64,000 nucleotides of DNA from Cohnella xylanilytica (GTDB lineage Bacteria; Bacillota; Bacilli; Paenibacillales; Paenibacillaceae), in the NCBI RefSeq assembly GCF_014212175.1, contig NZ_JACJVR010000020.1, positions 42,720 to 106,719 on the forward strand, written 5' to 3'. The notes under the pieces were generated by a model. That model made no database searches, was not told the origin of the DNA, and saw only the letters and a program-made list of their open reading frames with translations. Of the stretch, positions 1 through 8,312 are shown one piece after another (positions within the stretch are counted from its first letter, which is position 1; every line of letters starts with the position of its first letter). Position numbers and translations under genes: made by a program.

Positions 1-2
1 CG

Positions 3-767
3 CTCAAGGCGAGGGGCTACGACCTGATCTACCTCGCGCAGGCCACGATCCGCCAGGAGTACAGCTTGGTGCGGCACTGCCGCAGCCGGAACGTGGAAGG
101 CGTGCTCGTGTTCGGCTTGCAGGAGGCGGACATGGACTTTAGCGAGCTGATCGACTCGGGCCTGCCCGCGGTCTTCATCGACATGGAGATGAGCGGGGAG
201 CATATCGGCATGATCTCGTCCGACAACGAGGAAGCGATCCGCAAGGCGGTCCGGCATCTGGCCGAACTGAACCACCGCAGGATCGCGTTCATCTCGGGCA
301 TTCCCGGCTCGTATTCGGGCAATCTGCGGTACGAAGGCTTCCGCCAGGGAATGGAGGAGAACGGCCTGTCGTACCCTCCCGAATATATCGCGATCAGCGA
401 CTTCACGCGCGAGGGCGGCTACGAATCGATGAAGCGGCTGCTCGCCCTGCCCGAGCCTCCGACGGCGGTCGTCTGCTGCTCGGACGTCAGCGCCGTCGGG
501 GCGATGACCGCCGCGGCGGAGCAAGGCTTGACCGTGCCGGACGACCTCTCGGTCGTCGGCTTCGACGACGTCGAAGCGGCGCGCAGCGTGAGGCCCGCCC
601 TGACGACCGTCCGCCAGGACATGGAGGCGATCGGCTTCCGCGCGGTCGCCCTGCTCGACGACCTCATCCGAGGCGTCGAGGTTCCGTCCAAGAGGATCAT
701 CCTTCCGACCGAATGGGTGTCCCGCGATTCCTGCGCACCGGCCAAGGACGCGGCAGGGCGGTCCTAA
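3..767 (+). CDS. LacI/PurR-family transcriptional regulator (5' end outside window)
   Basis: The frame is open to the left edge, so the N-terminal helix-turn-helix is missing and only the periplasmic-binding-protein-like effector domain is present. Typical family segments are visible: RNVEGVLVFG, LPAVFIDME, the I-S-S-D-N-E-E-A stretch, a conserved HRRIAFISG block, AVVCCSDVSAVGAM, LSVVGFDDVEAA and a C-terminal LTTVRQDMEAIGFRAV. Such proteins normally repress sugar-utilisation genes when no ligand is bound. The regulated genes are not visible here, because the next gene downstream is convergent and unrelated. The family call is firm; the ligand is unknown. Confidence 0.9.
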   Translation, partial: LKARGYDLIYLAQATIRQEYSLVRHCRSRNVEGVLVFGLQEADMDFSELIDSGLPAVFIDMEMSGEHIGMISSDNEEAIRKAVRHLAELNHRRIAFISGIPGSYSGNLRYEGFRQGMEENGLSYPPEYIAISDFTREGGYESMKRLLALPEPPTAVVCCSDVSAVGAMTAAAEQGLTVPDDLSVVGFDDVEAARSVRPALTTVRQDMEAIGFRAVALLDDLIRGVEVPSKRIILPTEWVSRDSCAPAKDAAGRS

Positions 768-872
768 ACGCGTTAACGGACACCAGCGCCGCTAATTCGG
801 CAAAACCGGCCCCTTCCGAAATGTAACGGACGCCATGGCCCTTATTTTTTCTACATCAACTGAACGACGACA

Positions 873-894
873 AGCCGGACCCTTGGGTCCGGCT
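873..894. terminator. Hairpin between convergent genes
   Basis: A perfect 10-bp inverted repeat (AGCCGGACCC / GGGTCCGGCT, 2-nt loop) lies between the LacI-type gene and the convergent permease gene. Neither side carries a long T tract (the plus side has only TTT), so it is a probable but weak bidirectional terminator. Nothing else coding is visible in 768-977. Confidence 0.5.
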
Positions 895-917
895 TTCCGC
901 TGCCATCCAATCCATGC

Positions 918-985
918 GCGTCTCTCTCTATCTCTCTCTCTGCCTCTCTCTGCCTCTCTCTGCCTCTTTCTGTCTCTCTAGGTCT
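918..985. repeat. Low-complexity CT-rich tract with 10-bp period
   Basis: A pyrimidine-rich run (TCTC dinucleotides, then several copies of a roughly 10-bp TGCCTCTCTC unit). It runs into the permease stop codon and its last codons. It could be slippage-prone, and it may fold as a purine/pyrimidine asymmetric tract. Confidence 0.75.
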
Positions 986-3563
986 CTTCGCGCAACGATT
1001 CGATCAGGTTCATCTTCGACAGGCGCCGCAGCGGGCCCTGCACCGAGATAAGGCCGACGGCCAAGGCGGCGCCGCAGGCGATAAGCGCCCCACCCCACGG
1101 GAAGCGGAACGGCATCCCCTGCAGGTTCGACAGCTCGGCGAACAGGAAGTAGCTGAGCCCGGCTCCGAACAGCAGGCCCCAGAAGCTTCCGAGCACACCG
1201 TACCAGGCGCCTTCCAGCGAGGCCATCCGCTTGAGCTGCCCCATCGTCATGCCGACCGCCTGCAGCAGCCCGAACTCCCGGCGCCGCAGCAGCAGGTTCG
1301 TCTGCACGGTGTTGACGATGTTGAGGCTGCCGATTAGCCCGATGACCGCGAGGAAGCCATAGACGAAGATCCGCATCTGCAGAATGAACTGGCGTTCGTT
1401 CTTCTGCTCGGCGACATAGTCGCTGAGCCGGGCGTTCGGCAGCGAGTTCACCGTATCCTGCAGCACTTGCCGCACGGCTCCGGCGTCGGCCCCGTCCTTC
1501 AGGGCGACGTCGATTCCGGTCATCTCCGTGCTCTGCCACCCGCCGTCCGCGGTCATCACTTCGACCAGCTTGTCGAACACGGCGACAGGGGCCATCACGG
1601 CCAGATCGTGCTCCAGGTAGGTCCCATCGAACGGGGATTGCGACAGGATGCCGCCGACCGTCACTTCCCCGAACTTCGCCGGCACGGCCTCATTCTCCGG
1701 ATCTCCGCTCGTTCCCGTCAGGTCAAGCTTGATTTTGTCCCCGACCTTGTAATGAACGAGATCGAGCAGAGTCCGCTTGCCGGTCTGCGGATCCTGCGGC
1801 TTGATCGCTTCCACGATAAGCACCGCGTTCTGCGCCTCCAGCTTCGCCGGATCCGCCGTGCCCGACACCAGGTACTTGGCGGCTTCCTTCAGCCGGGCCT
1901 CGTCGTACTTCCGCACGTAGGCGTAGGCCGTCCGATAATCGGCCCCGTCGAGCTTCCGAACCTCGGACGATTCCTGCCGGGTAACCTTCAAGTAGTCCTT
2001 GTTGTACAAGGAATCCGGTATCCAGGCGTACACTTCCCCCAGCGGATCGTAGTTGCCGTAGACGCCTTGGACGCCCGGCGCGGCCGCGATCCGGTCGATC
2101 TGCTCCTTGGTCAAGAAGTCGTTCTTCGGCTTGGGGGGCTGCGTCTTCCCGTCCTCGCCTACTTCCGGCGCGCTGTAGTTCTTGTAGATCGAGAAGGCGA
2201 CCCGGTTCTCTTCGTTGGTATCGGCCGTCAGCGTCAGCGTCTCCTGGGTAAAATAGTGGAACACGATAAACAGGGCGACGCTGATAATAATCGAGAACGT
2301 CGTGATCCGGAACTTGCTGCGGTTGCGTCGAATGTTCTTAGCCGCCATCTTGCCGCCTACCCCGAAGCCCTGCAGCGGGGAAGGAATGCGGCCGCGCCGG
2401 ATCGATTCCCGTACGATGCTGCCGGCCCCGCGGACCGCTTCCACGGGAGAGACGCGAGCGGCCTTGCGCGCGGGCAGCCAAGCGGCGAGATAGACCGAGA
2501 GCAGGCCGATCAGGACGCTTCCGCCGATGATCCAGCCGTGCCACGTCAGCTGGAAGTCCTCCATCTGGAGAACCTGGAAGCCCGCGGACAGCATAAGCCG
2601 GATGACGCCCCACAGCGCTCCCCACCCGACGAGCAGCCCGAGCGGAATGCCGATGACGGCCAGCGTCGTCGCCTCCCGGAACACGAGCGCCCGAATCTGC
2701 GACGGCGTCGCTCCCAGCGTACGAAGAAGGCCGAACTGCCGAATGCGTTCCAGAACCGAGATGTGGAAAATGTTATAAATAACCGCGGCGGTGGACAGAA
2801 CGACCAGCCCGATCAGCGTTCCGAAGATGATGCCGAGCACGCGGTTGACGTCGTCGCTCGACGACTCGCCCATATAAGTCAGCACCCGGTTGTTGGGCGC
2901 GAACGCGTTTTCGCTCATTTTCCGGAATTGGTCCAGATGGTCGCTAATGTCGACGCCCGGCTTCAGCGTGACGAACAGCGCGAGCTTCCCGGTAGAGGCC
3001 GATTGGCCGCCCAGCAGCGTATACGCCGTCGATTCGGCCTCTTGCTGGCCGTACCTGGAGTTGATGACGACGCCGGTGATCGCGTACGTATGCTTGTTGC
3101 CGTCCGGGCCGGTCAGCTCCGTCTTGTCCCCGACCTTGGGAGTGCCCGGCAGGTGCGCCAGCATCCACTGCTCCACCGCCAGCTCGTCCGGATTCTGCGG
3201 CAGCCGGCCTTCCTGCAGGTGGATCGGGCCGAGCCGGAACAGCTCCGGGGAAGCCTCGGCGAGCGTCAGCTTGAACGCTCCGTCCAGCGTCGTCTCGGGA
3301 CCTTCCTTGTAGACGCCGACTTCGTTCACGAGCACGTTGTTCTTCAGCTCGTCATACAGCTTCTTGTCCGCGGAAGGATAGGCGAAGTGGTACGAGCCCT
3401 GCTCGTAGATGGCCTGCCGGAGCATATTGTCGAGCATGCTCTGGCCCATCGTGCCGATCGCGCTGATGAGCGCCACCGACAGGACGATGCCGATGACCGT
3501 CAGAACGGAGCGCTTGCGCTGCTGCTTCAGATACCGCCCGGATAGCGCGACGTAGCTCTTCAT
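978..3563 (-). CDS. ABC transporter permease with two FtsX/MacB-type domains
   Basis: An 861-residue membrane protein with an N-terminal membrane anchor (about 18-40), a large extracellular region, and a first FtsX core of three helices (about 240-370). A second long extracellular domain follows, then a second FtsX core at the C terminus. LRTLGATPSQIRALVFRE and LLQAVGMTMGQLKRMASLEG are the two copies of the FtsX signature. The start overlaps the stop of the upstream ATPase by 4 nt (ATGA), so they are coupled. With the ATPase it should form a mechanotransmission-type transporter acting on envelope compounds. The upstream two-component system suggests control by an envelope or antimicrobial signal; the substrate is unknown. 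Confidence 0.92.
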   Translation of the reverse strand: MKSYVALSGRYLKQQRKRSVLTVIGIVLSVALISAIGTMGQSMLDNMLRQAIYEQGSYHFAYPSADKKLYDELKNNVLVNEVGVYKEGPETTLDGAFKLTLAEASPELFRLGPIHLQEGRLPQNPDELAVEQWMLAHLPGTPKVGDKTELTGPDGNKHTYAITGVVINSRYGQQEAESTAYTLLGGQSASTGKLALFVTLKPGVDISDHLDQFRKMSENAFAPNNRVLTYMGESSSDDVNRVLGIIFGTLIGLVVLSTAAVIYNIFHISVLERIRQFGLLRTLGATPSQIRALVFREATTLAVIGIPLGLLVGWGALWGVIRLMLSAGFQVLQMEDFQLTWHGWIIGGSVLIGLLSVYLAAWLPARKAARVSPVEAVRGAGSIVRESIRRGRIPSPLQGFGVGGKMAAKNIRRNRSKFRITTFSIIISVALFIVFHYFTQETLTLTADTNEENRVAFSIYKNYSAPEVGEDGKTQPPKPKNDFLTKEQIDRIAAAPGVQGVYGNYDPLGEVYAWIPDSLYNKDYLKVTRQESSEVRKLDGADYRTAYAYVRKYDEARLKEAAKYLVSGTADPAKLEAQNAVLIVEAIKPQDPQTGKRTLLDLVHYKVGDKIKLDLTGTSGDPENEAVPAKFGEVTVGGILSQSPFDGTYLEHDLAVMAPVAVFDKLVEVMTADGGWQSTEMTGIDVALKDGADAGAVRQVLQDTVNSLPNARLSDYVAEQKNERQFILQMRIFVYGFLAVIGLIGSLNIVNTVQTNLLLRRREFGLLQAVGMTMGQLKRMASLEGAWYGVLGSFWGLLFGAGLSYFLFAELSNLQGMPFRFPWGGALIACGAALAVGLISVQGPLRRLSKMNLIESLREET

Positions 3564-4249
3564 GCGCCGTTCCCCCCGCGCGTGTCGCTGATCAGCCGGC
3601 CGTCCTGCATGCGCAGCACCCGGTCGGCTTCCGCGGCGACGTTCATGTCGTGGGAGATGACGACGACCGTCTGATGGTATTGCCGCACCGCGAGCTTCAG
3701 CAGCTCCAGAACCTCCCGTCCGTTGACGCTGTCGAGGTTGCCCGTCGGCTCGTCCGCGAGCACGATCGCGGGCCGGTACGCGAGGGCGCGGCCGATGGCG
3801 ACGCGTTGCTGCTGGCCGCCGGACAGCTCCGACGGCAGGTGGTTGCGCCGTTCGTCGAGGCCCAGCGTGCGGATCAGATCGTTAATGTAAACTTTATCGG
3901 GCTGCCGATGGTCGAGCAGAAGAGGCAGCTGAATGTTCTCTTCGACGTTCAGCACCGGGATCAGGTTGAACGATTGGAAGATGAAGCCGATCTTCCGCCG
4001 CCGGAACACGGCGCGCTCCTTCTCCTTCAGTGCGTACAGATCCTCCCCGTCGATATGCACCGTGCCCGACGTAGGGCGATCCAATCCGCCGAGCAGGTGG
4101 AGCAGCGTGCTCTTGCCGGAGCCGCTCGATCCGACGATGGCCACGAACTCCCCTTGGGGAACGCTGAAGCTGACGTCCTTCAACGCTTCGACCATCGTGC
4201 TGTCGTGCCCGTATCGCTTCCCCAACCCGGAGGCTTCGATTACGTTCAT
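3560..4249 (-). CDS. ABC transporter ATP-binding protein (LolD/MacB type)
   Basis: A 229-residue ATPase. Walker [10 protein letters not shown], signature LSGGQQQR, Walker [13 protein letters not shown] and the switch histidine in VVVISHD are all present; the extended D-E-P-T-G-N-L-D is typical of the MacB/LolD group. I chose the ATG at 4249 (MNVIEASGL) because AGGGGAAGG lies 11 nt upstream. An in-frame TTG at 4285 would give 12 more residues but has no ribosome binding site. It overlaps the FtsX permease by 4 nt. A promoter (see 4272-4299) lies directly upstream, so the transporter genes may be induced separately from the kinase. Confidence 0.93.
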   Translation of the reverse strand: MNVIEASGLGKRYGHDSTMVEALKDVSFSVPQGEFVAIVGSSGSGKSTLLHLLGGLDRPTSGTVHIDGEDLYALKEKERAVFRRRKIGFIFQSFNLIPVLNVEENIQLPLLLDHRQPDKVYINDLIRTLGLDERRNHLPSELSGGQQQRVAIGRALAYRPAIVLADEPTGNLDSVNGREVLELLKLAVRQYHQTVVVISHDMNVAAEADRVLRMQDGRLISDTRGGNGA

Positions 4250-4271
4250 TTCCTGTTCATCCTTCCCCTGT

Positions 4272-4338
4272 ATGATATAGGGCAAGTATAGACCGTCAAC
4301 CTTACAAGGGACGGGGCCTCAGCTTACAGTTCTGTAAG
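4272..4338 (-). promoter_or_regulatory. Promoter and candidate response-regulator sites for the ABC genes
   Basis: On the minus strand TTGACG (4299-4294), a 16-nt spacer and TATCAT (4277-4272) form a plausible sigma-A promoter in front of the ATPase gene. Directly upstream are a perfect inverted repeat CTTACAG-AA-CTGTAAG (4338-4323), which overlaps the kinase stop codon, and a third related half-site CTTGTAAG (4308-4301) abutting the -35 box. The position just upstream of -35 suits an activator such as the neighbouring OmpR-type regulator. This is an inference from position and symmetry. Confidence 0.5.
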
Positions 4339-5634
4339 GGAAGGAGGGCGGTAGGAGGCCCGGCTGTTCGGAATCGCGATGACGAAGCGGGTTCCGCCCG
4401 ACTCGCCCCGCGAAGCGGACAGGACGCCTTCGTGCCGTTCCACGATCGACTTGGCCAGCGGCAGCCCGAGGCCGACGCCGCTTCCTCCCGAGGAGGCGCT
4501 GTAGAATTTCTTGAAAATATGGGGGAGATGACGCTCCTCGATCCCTTCTCCCTCGTCGCTCACCGTCAGACGGACGAAGATCGGCGTCTGCTCGGAACGG
4601 ATCCGGACCGTGCCGCCGGGCGGACTGTGCTCGATCGCGTTCTTGACCAGGTTGCCGATCGCTTCCGCGAGCCACCTCTCGTCATGGGAGAACACGATCC
4701 GCTCCCGTTCCTCGACGACGATGCGGACTTCATGCTCATCGGCCAGCCTGCGCAGCGGGTCCACGGCCTGCTCGACCGTGTCGGCCAGCGCCGAGACGGC
4801 CGGATGGAGCTCCAGGGCGTCGGCTTCCAGCCGCGCGATCTTCAGAAGCGTCAGCGTCAGCCATTCCATCCGCTCCAGCTCGCGGCGGCACGTCTCGAGG
4901 AACTCGCGGGCGTCGGACGGGCTCGTCCGCGCGTCCTGCAGCAGCTCGACGTAGATCATCAGCGAGGCGAGAGGAGTCTTGAGCTGGTGGGAGATGTCGG
5001 CGACCGTCTCCTTCAGGAAGTCCTTCTCCCGGTGCAGCTGGGAGATCGTCTCCTGCAGCCGCAGCGACAGCTCCTGCACGCCGTGCGCGAGGAGACCGAG
5101 CTCGCCTTCGCCGTAGAGGCGGTAGTCCATCGGCCGGTTCATCTTGACGGCCTTCTCCAGAGAGAGGGCCAATCTCCGGATCTCCCGGAAGGGGCGGTTG
5201 AACTCCAGGATGACGAGGACGGCAAGCGCCAGCGCGAACACGCCGATGCCGCCCAGCAGGACGGCCCGGCCCCGCGACTCGAAGGCGGAGACGACCGGCA
5301 GCAGGGCGTTGTCCAGATCGCCGTCGAGCCCGTACTTCGCGGCCAGCTCGCGCCCCCGAGCCGGCGCTTCCGGGTCGCCGTCGGCGCCGCCGGAGGCGAA
5401 CAAGGCGGGCAGCTCGTCCGCCAGCTCCGGATGGGCCGCGGCCAGCTCGCCGATCAGCCGGACGTCGCGGTCCAGCCAATCCTGCTTGAGCCGGTGGGTC
5501 TCATACGCCACGTACGCCCAGGCGAGCGCGAGCGCCGCGAGCAGCGAGGCGAGACCGAGCAGCGCCAGCCGGCGAACGCCGGGATTGCGCCACAGGCGGG
5601 CGGCCCTCCGCCGGCCTTCGTTCAGCCGTTCCAT
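4324..5634 (-). CDS. Sensor histidine kinase with extracellular sensor domain
   Basis: 436 residues: TM1 about 22-45, extracellular domain about 46-123, TM2 about 124-145, HAMP-like linker, then DHp with phospho-acceptor H216 in ADISHQLKTPLAS. The ATPase domain has N box GNLVKNAIEHS, G1 DEGEGI, F box and G2 GVGLGL. The ATG at 5634 overlaps the response-regulator stop by 13 nt, showing coupling. The sizeable extracellular domain separates it from BceS-type kinases, which lack one. It probably senses an envelope signal and drives the downstream ABC transporter. Confidence 0.93.
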   Translation of the reverse strand: MERLNEGRRRAARLWRNPGVRRLALLGLASLLAALALAWAYVAYETHRLKQDWLDRDVRLIGELAAAHPELADELPALFASGGADGDPEAPARGRELAAKYGLDGDLDNALLPVVSAFESRGRAVLLGGIGVFALALAVLVILEFNRPFREIRRLALSLEKAVKMNRPMDYRLYGEGELGLLAHGVQELSLRLQETISQLHREKDFLKETVADISHQLKTPLASLMIYVELLQDARTSPSDAREFLETCRRELERMEWLTLTLLKIARLEADALELHPAVSALADTVEQAVDPLRRLADEHEVRIVVEERERIVFSHDERWLAEAIGNLVKNAIEHSPPGGTVRIRSEQTPIFVRLTVSDEGEGIEERHLPHIFKKFYSASSGGSGVGLGLPLAKSIVERHEGVLSASRGESGGTRFVIAIPNSRASYRPPSLTEL

Positions 5635-6314
5635 CGGTATCCGGCTCCTCGCACCGTCGTGATCAGCCGGGGATCGTTCGGCACGTCCTCGATCTTCTCC
5701 CGCAGCCGGCGGATGTTGACCGCGACCGTGTTGTCGTCCAGGTACTCGCCGCCGTCCTGCCACAGGTGCTGCAGGATCTGGTCCTTCGACAGGACCGCCC
5801 GCGGGTGGCTCATCAACAGGGCGAGCAGCCGGAACTCGGTCACGCTGAGCGGGATGTCGCGGCCCTGCTTCGCGAGCCGCATCTCGGCCATGTGCAGGAC
5901 GAGGTCTTCCGACTGCAGCACGGAGGGGGAGGCCGCGGCCGGACGGGCGGCCAGGTGGCGGCGAAGAACCGCCTGGATCCGGGACAGGAACTCGCGCAGC
6001 CGGAACGGCTTCGTAATGTAATCGTCTCCGCCCAGGTCCAGACCGCGAACGATGTCGATCTCGCTGTCGCTCGCGGTCAGGAAGACGACGGGCGTATCGG
6101 ACGTCTGCCTCAGCCGGGCGCAGAAGTCGAACCCGTTGCCGTCCGGCAGCTGGACGTCCAGGACGATCAGATCGAACGGCCGCCGCCGCAGCGCTTCCTC
6201 GGCATCGGCGATCCGCCGGACGCCGGTGACCTCGAACCCTTCCTGGCGAAGGGTGAACTCGATGCCCCGGTGCAGGGCTTCATCGTCTTCGACAAGCAAT
6301 AAATGAGGCGTCAT
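5622..6314 (-). CDS. OmpR/PhoB-family response regulator
   Basis: 230 residues: receiver domain with acidic pocket E9-D10-D11, phospho-acceptor D53 in LIVLDVQLPDGNG, the conserved T (VVFLTAS) and K (DDYITKPF), then a winged-helix DNA-binding domain ending in GAGYRWNG. It is first in a four-gene operon (regulator, kinase, ATPase, permease). It likely activates the transporter through the repeats upstream of 4299. Confidence 0.95.
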   Translation of the reverse strand: MTPHLLLVEDDEALHRGIEFTLRQEGFEVTGVRRIADAEEALRRRPFDLIVLDVQLPDGNGFDFCARLRQTSDTPVVFLTASDSEIDIVRGLDLGGDDYITKPFRLREFLSRIQAVLRRHLAARPAAASPSVLQSEDLVLHMAEMRLAKQGRDIPLSVTEFRLLALLMSHPRAVLSKDQILQHLWQDGGEYLDDNTVAVNIRRLREKIEDVPNDPRLITTVRGAGYRWNG

Positions 6315-6460
6315 CGGTTCTTCGACTCCTTTTCGACCCGCATCAGGCGTATGCGGAATGACCGTAGTAATAGTTCGACGGTACCAGAGATGTCGGAAAT
6401 TGATGGAAATATCGCCAATTACCTCGACACTGTTCTACATCATCCCCGATGTTTTTATCC

Positions 6461-6466
6461 TATAAT
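6461..6466 (+). promoter_or_regulatory. -10 box upstream of the Spo0E-like gene
   Basis: A perfect TATAAT about 70 nt before the start codon. No good -35 hexamer is seen at 16-18 nt, so this is only a candidate. The 6315-6535 gap holds nothing else I can support. Confidence 0.35.
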
Positions 6467-6535
6467 GGGATTAGATCACGGATGTTAACGCTCGGATGAC
6501 AAACCCTATTCGGAAGGAGCGGCCAGAAGACCTAC

Positions 6536-6775
6536 ATGGATACCCAACTTCTTATCCATCGTCTCCAATTGTTGCAGAACAAGCTGTACGATATGGCGAA
6601 CGTCCTGGGCAATCTGACCGATCCCGAGATTGTGGCAGTCAGCGAGGAGGCGGACCGTTTGATCGTGCAACTGCAGAAGCACCATATGAACGAGCACGGA
6701 AGAAAGGGACGGGAAGGCGACGCGGCGGCCGGAACCCTATTTACGGACCCGCAAGCGCCGGAAAAAGTCGGTTAA
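6536..6775 (+). CDS. Spo0E-family aspartyl-phosphate phosphatase
   Basis: A 79-residue protein of the small helical-hairpin family that dephosphorylates Spo0A~P and delays sporulation. It shows the family pattern: N-terminal LLIHRLQLLQNKLYDMA helix, LTDPEIVAVSEEADRLIVQLQK with the S-x-x-x-D signature (SEEAD), and a variable tail. Spo0E members are typically 50-85 residues. GGAAGGAG lies about 16 nt upstream of the ATG, rather far. The 3' end overlaps the convergent tadA gene by 39 nt. Confidence 0.85.
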   Translation: MDTQLLIHRLQLLQNKLYDMANVLGNLTDPEIVAVSEEADRLIVQLQKHHMNEHGRKGREGDAAAGTLFTDPQAPEKVG

Positions 6776-7195
6776 CAAAGCGGCGCATTCCTCCCGAAGC
6801 ACCCCGGAAGTCCACTCGGTCACATGATTGAATCTCCGGTCCTGCAATAGATCCATGAGCGTGCCCACGCAGCCGGCCTTCGGATCGCTCGTCCCGTAGA
6901 CGACGCGCTCCACCCGGGATTGCAGGATGGCTCCCGCGCACATCGGGCAAGGCTCCAGCGTCACGTACAGCGTGCACCCCAGCAGGCGCCAGGCCCCGAG
7001 AGCCTCGCTGGCTTGGCGGATCGCGACCATCTCCGCGTGCGCGGTCGGATCGCGGGTCGTCTCCCGCACGTTGTAGCCGGCGCCGACGACGACGCCGTCC
7101 CGGACGACGACCGCCCCGATCGGCACTTCCCCGATCTGCTCGGCGAGCTTCGCCTGGCGTATCGCTTCTTGCATCCATGCTTCATCTTCCGACAC
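6737..7195 (-). CDS. tadA: tRNA-specific adenosine deaminase TadA
   Basis: Converts A34 to inosine in the tRNA-Arg(ACG) anticodon. Zinc and catalytic residues are visible: H53-A-E55 in TAHAEM and the PCPMC motif with C83 and C86. I chose GTG at 7195 (MSEDEAWMQEAI) because AAAGGGG lies 9 nt upstream and this matches the family N terminus. An ATG at 7231 would add 12 residues rich in Lys. About 152 residues, the normal length. Its usual Bacillus neighbours (SRP RNA, dnaX) are absent. It converges on the Spo0E-like gene with a 39-nt 3' overlap. Confidence 0.95.
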   Translation of the reverse strand: MSEDEAWMQEAIRQAKLAEQIGEVPIGAVVVRDGVVVGAGYNVRETTRDPTAHAEMVAIRQASEALGAWRLLGCTLYVTLEPCPMCAGAILQSRVERVVYGTSDPKAGCVGTLMDLLQDRRFNHVTEWTSGVLREECAALLTDFFRRLRVRK

Positions 7196-7246
7196 GACGG
7201 ATTCCCCTTTCTTTTTCCCGCGAACGTGCATTCGTCGTTAACATGC

Positions 7247-7398
7247 TGTGTACAAATCTGTGGACAAGTTTCGGTTTATCCACAGAATTGTGCACATTTT
7301 ATTATAAGCTGTGGGTATAAGTAACCGGAACTTCCAAATTCAAGGCCTAATTAGGGGCCGATTGCTTAAATCTGCCGGTTGTCCAGGAGTTATCCACA
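7247..7398. promoter_or_regulatory. DnaA-box cluster
   Basis: The intergenic region holds two perfect DnaA boxes TTATCCACA (7276-7284 and 7390-7398). Three single-mismatch variants lie nearby: TGTGTACAA at 7247-7255, TGTGGACAA at 7259-7267, and TTGTGCACA at 7288-7296. Five boxes in about 150 bp, most of them next to an AT-rich stretch (7297-7308), suggest DnaA binding. No dnaA or dnaN is nearby, so this resembles a titration or regulatory cluster more than an origin. Confidence 0.55.
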
Positions 7399-7620
7399 AT
7401 TCCGGCGCGGCTCCCCTGCGGAAGTCCCGAGATCGCCTCCAGGCGGGAATGTCGAATGCTAGGAGCCGCTCCCGGACAAGCGGAATATTCCGTAATCATT
7501 GTAACAGAGCGGAAATGAAGTTCAAATGTGCGAGGGAAGATGAATATAGATGAAGAAGGAGGGTGGACAACTTGGGAGTCCGTCCTATCGAAGAGAGAGT
7601 GCTGGAGGGGAAGCCGGGAG

Positions 7621-8217
7621 ATGGGACCGAACGTAAGGAGCTTGTTCCGGGAGCGTCCTGGCGCGGAGCCGTCGGGCAAGACTTCGATTCGGGGCGCGGC
7701 CGCGTGCGCGGCGGGCGAACTGGCGGGGTTCGCGGCGCGGCGGCGCCAGCCCGCGGCGGCGCAGCTGGCCGAGGCGTACATTCGGCTCGGCGAACGGTAC
7801 GGAGTGCGCGGCGACTTGGCGTTCTGCCAAGCGCTGTACGAGACGCGGGCGCTGGCGGACGGCCGCGTTCGCCCGATCGGGGAAGCCCGGCCGACGGACC
7901 TGTGGGGATTGCCGGGAAGAGACGGGCCGCTGTCGGAGGCTCTCGCCGAACGGCAGATTCGGCAGCTCTTCGCCTTCGCGAGCCGGGAGCCGTTCCCGGA
8001 TGGCGTGCCGGCGCCGGATCCGGAGACGGACGCGGGGCTGCGGACGATCGCGAGGAAGCAGTGGAGAGGGGCCGCGCCGCATTGGGAGGATCTGAACGGC
8101 AAGTGGTCCTATCCGGGGGCGAAGTACGGCGAGGATATCGTCGCGATCTGGCGCAATCTGCTGGAGTGGGCAGGAGAACGGAAGCGGCGCGAAGAACGGA
8201 ATAGACAAGCGCCGTAG
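7621..8217 (+). CDS. Glucosaminidase-domain (LytG/FlgJ-like) protein, divergent
   Basis: About 198 residues. The core AEAYIRLGERYGVRGDLAFCQALYETR, the LWGLPG block, the QIRQLFAFAS helix and the end APHWEDLNGKWSYPG-x-x-YGEDIVAIW follow the peptidoglycan N-acetylglucosaminidase domain. There the E of the Q-x-x-x-E-T pattern is catalytic; here it is E in ALYET. I chose ATG 7621 because GGAGGGG lies 10 nt upstream; the frame is open back to a GTG at 7528. No signal peptide is seen from either start, so it may act inside the cell, in the spore coat, or be exported without a signal. The middle region is GC-rich and divergent. Confidence 0.6.
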   Translation: MGPNVRSLFRERPGAEPSGKTSIRGAAACAAGELAGFAARRRQPAAAQLAEAYIRLGERYGVRGDLAFCQALYETRALADGRVRPIGEARPTDLWGLPGRDGPLSEALAERQIRQLFAFASREPFPDGVPAPDPETDAGLRTIARKQWRGAAPHWEDLNGKWSYPGAKYGEDIVAIWRNLLEWAGERKRREERNRQAP

Positions 8218-8225
8218 AACGAGAA

Positions 8226-8251
8226 CAAGCCCGCCGGAGAGGGCGGGCTTG
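8226..8251. terminator. Terminator-like hairpin between convergent genes
   Basis: A 10-bp stem CAAGCCCGCC / GGCGGGCTTG with a 6-nt loop, 8 nt after the glucosaminidase-like gene. It lacks a T tract on either strand. Confidence 0.5.
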
Positions 8252-8312
8252 CGGTTATCGGGCTCCGCCTGCGGTTCTGGGGCGGGGCGGACGTTAATTT
8301 CTTCACCACGCA

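Noticed and set aside
1467..3545. 692-residue plus-strand frame opposite the FtsX permease
   Set aside because: Arg/Gly/Asp-rich composition and no ribosome binding site; the other strand has clear FtsX domains. The same applies to 56118-57749, 60542-61819, 62561-63886 and other long antisense frames in this GC-rich DNA.
7563..8204. Alternative frame over the glucosaminidase-like gene starting after AAGAAGGAGGG
   Set aside because: The ribosome binding site is good, but the protein is Arg/Gly-rich and lacks the P-H-W-E-D-L-N-G-K-W and Y-E-T motifs seen in the other frame.
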